DNA of 8,056 nt. Origin: Chitinispirillales bacterium (lineage in GTDB: Bacteria > Fibrobacterota > Chitinivibrionia > Chitinivibrionales > Chitinispirillaceae). Location: contig JAIRUL010000233.1 in assembly GCA_031254445.1 (NCBI GenBank), forward strand, positions 1 through 8,056, read 5' to 3'. The notes beneath the pieces were generated by a model. It was not told the origin of the DNA, did not search any database, and saw only the letters and a program-made list of their open reading frames with translations. This document shows positions 6,472-8,056 of the stretch, in pieces. Each line of letters begins with the position of its first letter. Position 1 is the stretch's first letter. The translations under genes and the position numbers were made by a program.

Positions 6472-6687
6472 AATCTTTTCGTGCACCACTTCGCTCAAAA
6501 CTTGCATCGGCATCTTACCGGTCGCCGAGGCGCGGACCATGATGTAGTCCGAGCTTGCGCGGTCTAAGGCGTCGATCAAATCCCGCTGACGGGTAAATAC
6601 GCCATTCTCGCACGATTTGAGCGTTATGTCGGCATTGGTAATTTTTTCATCCAACGCATAGGCCTCTTCTTCCGTCATTCGAGCCAT
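6457..6687 (-). CDS. small protein, probable antitoxin partner of the adjacent BrnT-like gene
   Basis: The 76-residue product has no signal peptide or membrane segment. It starts with MTEEEA at residue 4, has a charged middle and ends in a likely strand-helix unit: DYIMVRA (about 47-53), then a helix through VLSEVVHEKIAAS. That unit resembles the DNA-binding end of small antitoxins, but I cannot place it in a named family. The start is well supported: AGAGGG ends 5 bases before the ATG at 6687. It follows the upstream toxin-like gene by 13 bases on the same strand, the toxin-first order typical of BrnT/BrnA pairs, in which the second protein neutralises the toxin and represses the operon. The antitoxin assignment rests mainly on this arrangement. 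Confidence 0.6.
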   Translation of the reverse strand: MARMTEEEAYALDEKITNADITLKSCENGVFTRQRDLIDALDRASSDYIMVRASATGKMPMQVLSEVVHEKIAASM

Positions 6688-6700
6688 TTTTTCCCTCTTC

Positions 6701-6952
6701 CTATAAATTAAGTTGGCTTAAAATTTTTTTCCTGCACGGCATGGCATGAAACACGTTAACCGTATCGTCGTCTATCACATTATACGCGATTTCAATAAGG
6801 TTTCCGGCGGCGTCATACCCGATGATAAGCCATTTATTTGCATATTGCTCCAGCGTTTGCTCGTGTATCGGATGCCACAAAGCGTGGCGGATGTTGGTTT
6901 CCGTCACGCCGTGCTTAAACGCGGCTTCATTGGATAGGATGGACGGAAACAT
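6701..6952 (-). CDS. BrnT-like / RelE-fold toxin candidate
   Basis: The 83-residue product has the pattern of BrnT-like small toxins. A KHGV motif (13-16) leads into a short helix (20-26). Then come a strand with NKWLIIGYDAAG (39-50), another strand LIEIAYN (52-58), an acidic turn, and a final strand VNVFHAM (65-71) followed by basic CRKK (73-76). BrnT proteins are ribosome-independent ribonucleases of the RelE fold paired with a downstream antitoxin. Whether this one cuts RNA cannot be read here, and its similarity to characterised BrnT is distant. I start at the ATG at 6952; a TTG at 6961 in the same frame is the only earlier option, because TGA stops the frame two codons before it. Neither has a clear ribosome-binding site. 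Its codon use looks less GC-biased than that of the neighbouring genes, as expected for mobile accessory modules. Confidence 0.55.
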   Translation of the reverse strand: MFPSILSNEAAFKHGVTETNIRHALWHPIHEQTLEQYANKWLIIGYDAAGNLIEIAYNVIDDDTVNVFHAMPCRKKILSQLNL

Positions 6953-7005
6953 AAAAATCAATATACATCATGCCGCAGTATTATGGGTAGGATTCAAAAA
7001 ATAAG

Positions 7006-7125
7006 GTGGTGGATGTCGCGACGCCCGCCCCGCCGCCGCGTTCCCCGTGGCATTTTATGATCGCCTTGATTTTGTGCGGTATCTGGATGTATTTTAGGGA
7101 TATATGGATCACGCAGCTGCTATGA
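7006..7125 (+). CDS. small single-pass membrane protein candidate upstream of ispG
   Basis: A 39-codon frame from GTG 7006 (or GTG 7009) encodes a proline-rich N-terminus (residues 6-14) and then one hydrophobic, tryptophan-rich helix (about 15-32), HFMIALILCGIWMYF followed by RDIW. Third codon positions are mostly G, C or T, as in neighbouring genes. It ends with TGA at 7123-7125, overlapping an ispG-frame ATG at 7122 as ATGA, a junction typical of translational coupling. A TAG at 6988-6990 bounds the frame. The ribosome-binding site is poor for either GTG. An internal ATG at 7057 would give 22 residues covering only the helix and tail. I do not recognise a family. It could also be a leader peptide for ispG or a chance frame. 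Confidence 0.4.
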   Translation: MVDVATPAPPPRSPWHFMIALILCGIWMYFRDIWITQLL

Positions 7126-8056
7126 TAAATCGAAAAATCACGCGCGCCGTAACTGTCGGCGGCATCCCAATCGGCGGCGGGCATCCTATTGTCATCCAGT
7201 CTATGGGCAACGCCGAGGCGCATGACGTCGAGGGGGCGCTTGCGCAGATTGCGCGTCTTGAGGCGGCGGGGTGTTCGATTGTGCGGCTTGCGGTTCCGGA
7301 CGCGGAGGCGGTCGGGGCGTTTCGGGCGATAAAGAGCCGGACGAGGGTCCCGCTTGTCGCCGACATACATTTTGACTATCGGCTGGCGGTTGCGGCGATT
7401 GAGGCGGGGGCGGACAAGGTGCGGATCAACCCCGGGAACATCGGCTCTGAGGAGCGGGTTTTGGCGGTGATCGCGGCGGCGCGCGCGGCTCGGGTGCCTA
7501 TACGCATCGGGGTGAACTCAGGATCGCTCGAGAAGCGCCTTTTGGAGAAGCACGGGTCGCCGACTCCTGCGGCGCTTGCGGAGAGCGCGCTCTTTTGGAT
7601 AGGTTTTTTCGAGGGCGAGGGGTTTGGGGACATTATTGTGTCGATAAAGGCGAGCGGGGTGCTCGCCACCGTCGCGGCCTGCCGCGAGCTTGCGGCGCGG
7701 TCGGACGTCCCGCAGCACATAGGCATCACCGAGGCGGGGACGGCGCGGAGCGGGTCGATCCGGTCGGCGGTGGGGCTGGGCGCGCTTCTGCTTGACGGTA
7801 TCGGCGACACGCTGCGGGTCTCGCTCTCCGGCGACCCGGTCTCGGAGATATACGCGGCGAAGGAGATTCTGAAGTCGCTTGGGCTTATGGGCGGGCCGAC
7901 CGTCATAGCCTGCCCGACCTGCGGCCGGACTCAGGTAGACGTCGCCGGCATAGCCGAGCGCGTGGAGGAGATGGTCGCGGGGTTGCATTCCAATATAAAG
8001 ATAGCTGTGATGGGCTGCGCCGTAAACGGCCCCGGCGAGGCGCGCGAAGCGGACAT
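7104..8056 (+). CDS. ispG: 4-hydroxy-3-methylbut-2-enyl diphosphate synthase (IspG/GcpE), 3' end cut by window
   Basis: IspG is the cytoplasmic [4Fe-4S] enzyme that reductively converts methylerythritol cyclodiphosphate to HMBPP, the penultimate MEP-pathway step. About 317 residues are present. A TIM-barrel part carries DIHFDYR (87-93), RINPGNIG (107-114), IRIGVNSGSLEK (from 133) and GITEAG (207-212). The cluster domain has CPTC (Cys270, Cys273), Cys305 in MGC, and Glu312 in NGPGEA. With the start at 7104 these positions equal the E. coli ligand numbering as I recall it. The frame runs off the window soon after. No large insert separates the barrel from the cluster domain, so it is the short bacterial form. 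AGG (7096-7098) lies 5 bases before ATG 7104, and a TAG at 7095-7097 bounds the frame. ATG 7122 is the alternative, lacking a ribosome-binding site but overlapping the upstream small ORF as ATGA. The usual SMTNT motif reads SMGNA (33-37). Confidence 0.95.
   Translation, partial: MDHAAAMINRKITRAVTVGGIPIGGGHPIVIQSMGNAEAHDVEGALAQIARLEAAGCSIVRLAVPDAEAVGAFRAIKSRTRVPLVADIHFDYRLAVAAIEAGADKVRINPGNIGSEERVLAVIAAARAARVPIRIGVNSGSLEKRLLEKHGSPTPAALAESALFWIGFFEGEGFGDIIVSIKASGVLATVAACRELAARSDVPQHIGITEAGTARSGSIRSAVGLGALLLDGIGDTLRVSLSGDPVSEIYAAKEILKSLGLMGGPTVIACPTCGRTQVDVAGIAERVEEMVAGLHSNIKIAVMGCAVNGPGEAREAD

Noticed and set aside
6979..6984. TATTAT as a -10 box for the ispG transcript
   Set aside because: Five of six bases fit, but no -35-like hexamer is found at 16-18 bases upstream, and the region is AT-rich by chance.
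7013..7060. 15-codon frame with an ATG after AAGGTGGTGG
   Set aside because: The ribosome-binding-like sequence is attractive, but the product is only an arginine/proline string and the overlapping 7006 frame gives a more protein-like membrane peptide. Kept only as part of the ispG leader observation.
6981..7370. - strand frames of 129 and 85 codons upstream of the toxin-like gene
   Set aside because: They overlap the 5' half of ispG in antisense and read as low-complexity arginine- or serine-rich peptides.
7376..7906. 176-residue open frame on the - strand opposite ispG (and another at 7518-7988)
   Set aside because: Both lie wholly antisense to a clear ispG. Their composition is serine/arginine/proline-rich, as expected for the complement of GC-rich codons.

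Overview
The window comes from a diderm (Gram-negative type) bacterium. It holds three consecutive type VI secretion genes, whose products work only across a double-membrane envelope, and ispG of the bacterial MEP isoprenoid pathway. Genes are mostly GC-rich with strong codon bias, while the spacers are AT-rich and full of small hairpins. The lineage cannot be fixed from sequence alone. The divergent T6SS proteins, the DUF4230-like protein and the small toxin/antitoxin-like pair remind me of anaerobic, host-associated non-proteobacterial groups such as spirochaetes (Treponema-like). That is a weak impression, not a measurement.

Layout, left half (+ strand): 1-121 is a spacer with two hairpins and an AT-rich leader. 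tssK (122-1486, baseplate), tssL/DotU-family (1560-2231, inner-membrane) and tssM/IcmF-family (2495-5665, inner-membrane NTPase-like) follow in the order K-L-M. TssL and TssM should form the envelope-spanning complex, with TssK linking it to the baseplate; the remaining tss genes must lie elsewhere, probably upstream. The genes are not tightly packed: 73 bp separate K from L and 263 bp separate L from M. The second gap carries a cluster of short hairpins and repeats a leader motif found upstream of tssK. Both tssL and tssM appear to start with TTG.

Middle (- strand): a convergent gene (5689-6369) encodes a membrane-anchored DUF4230-like protein. Upstream of it is a two-gene cassette, 6457-6687 and 6701-6952, resembling a toxin-first BrnT-type toxin/antitoxin module.

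Right (+ strand): a probable 39-residue single-pass membrane peptide (7006-7125) runs into ispG (from 7104, or 7122 through an ATGA junction). ispG is cut by the window edge just after its third Fe-S cysteine and its glutamate ligand.

The points most worth checking are the tri-nucleotide-loop hairpin family between T6SS genes, the leader shared by tssK and tssM, a TssM that lacks the usual N-terminal membrane hairpin, and the small membrane ORF in front of ispG. I see no CRISPR array, tRNA, rRNA or insertion sequence. No gene-free stretch exceeds 300 bases.
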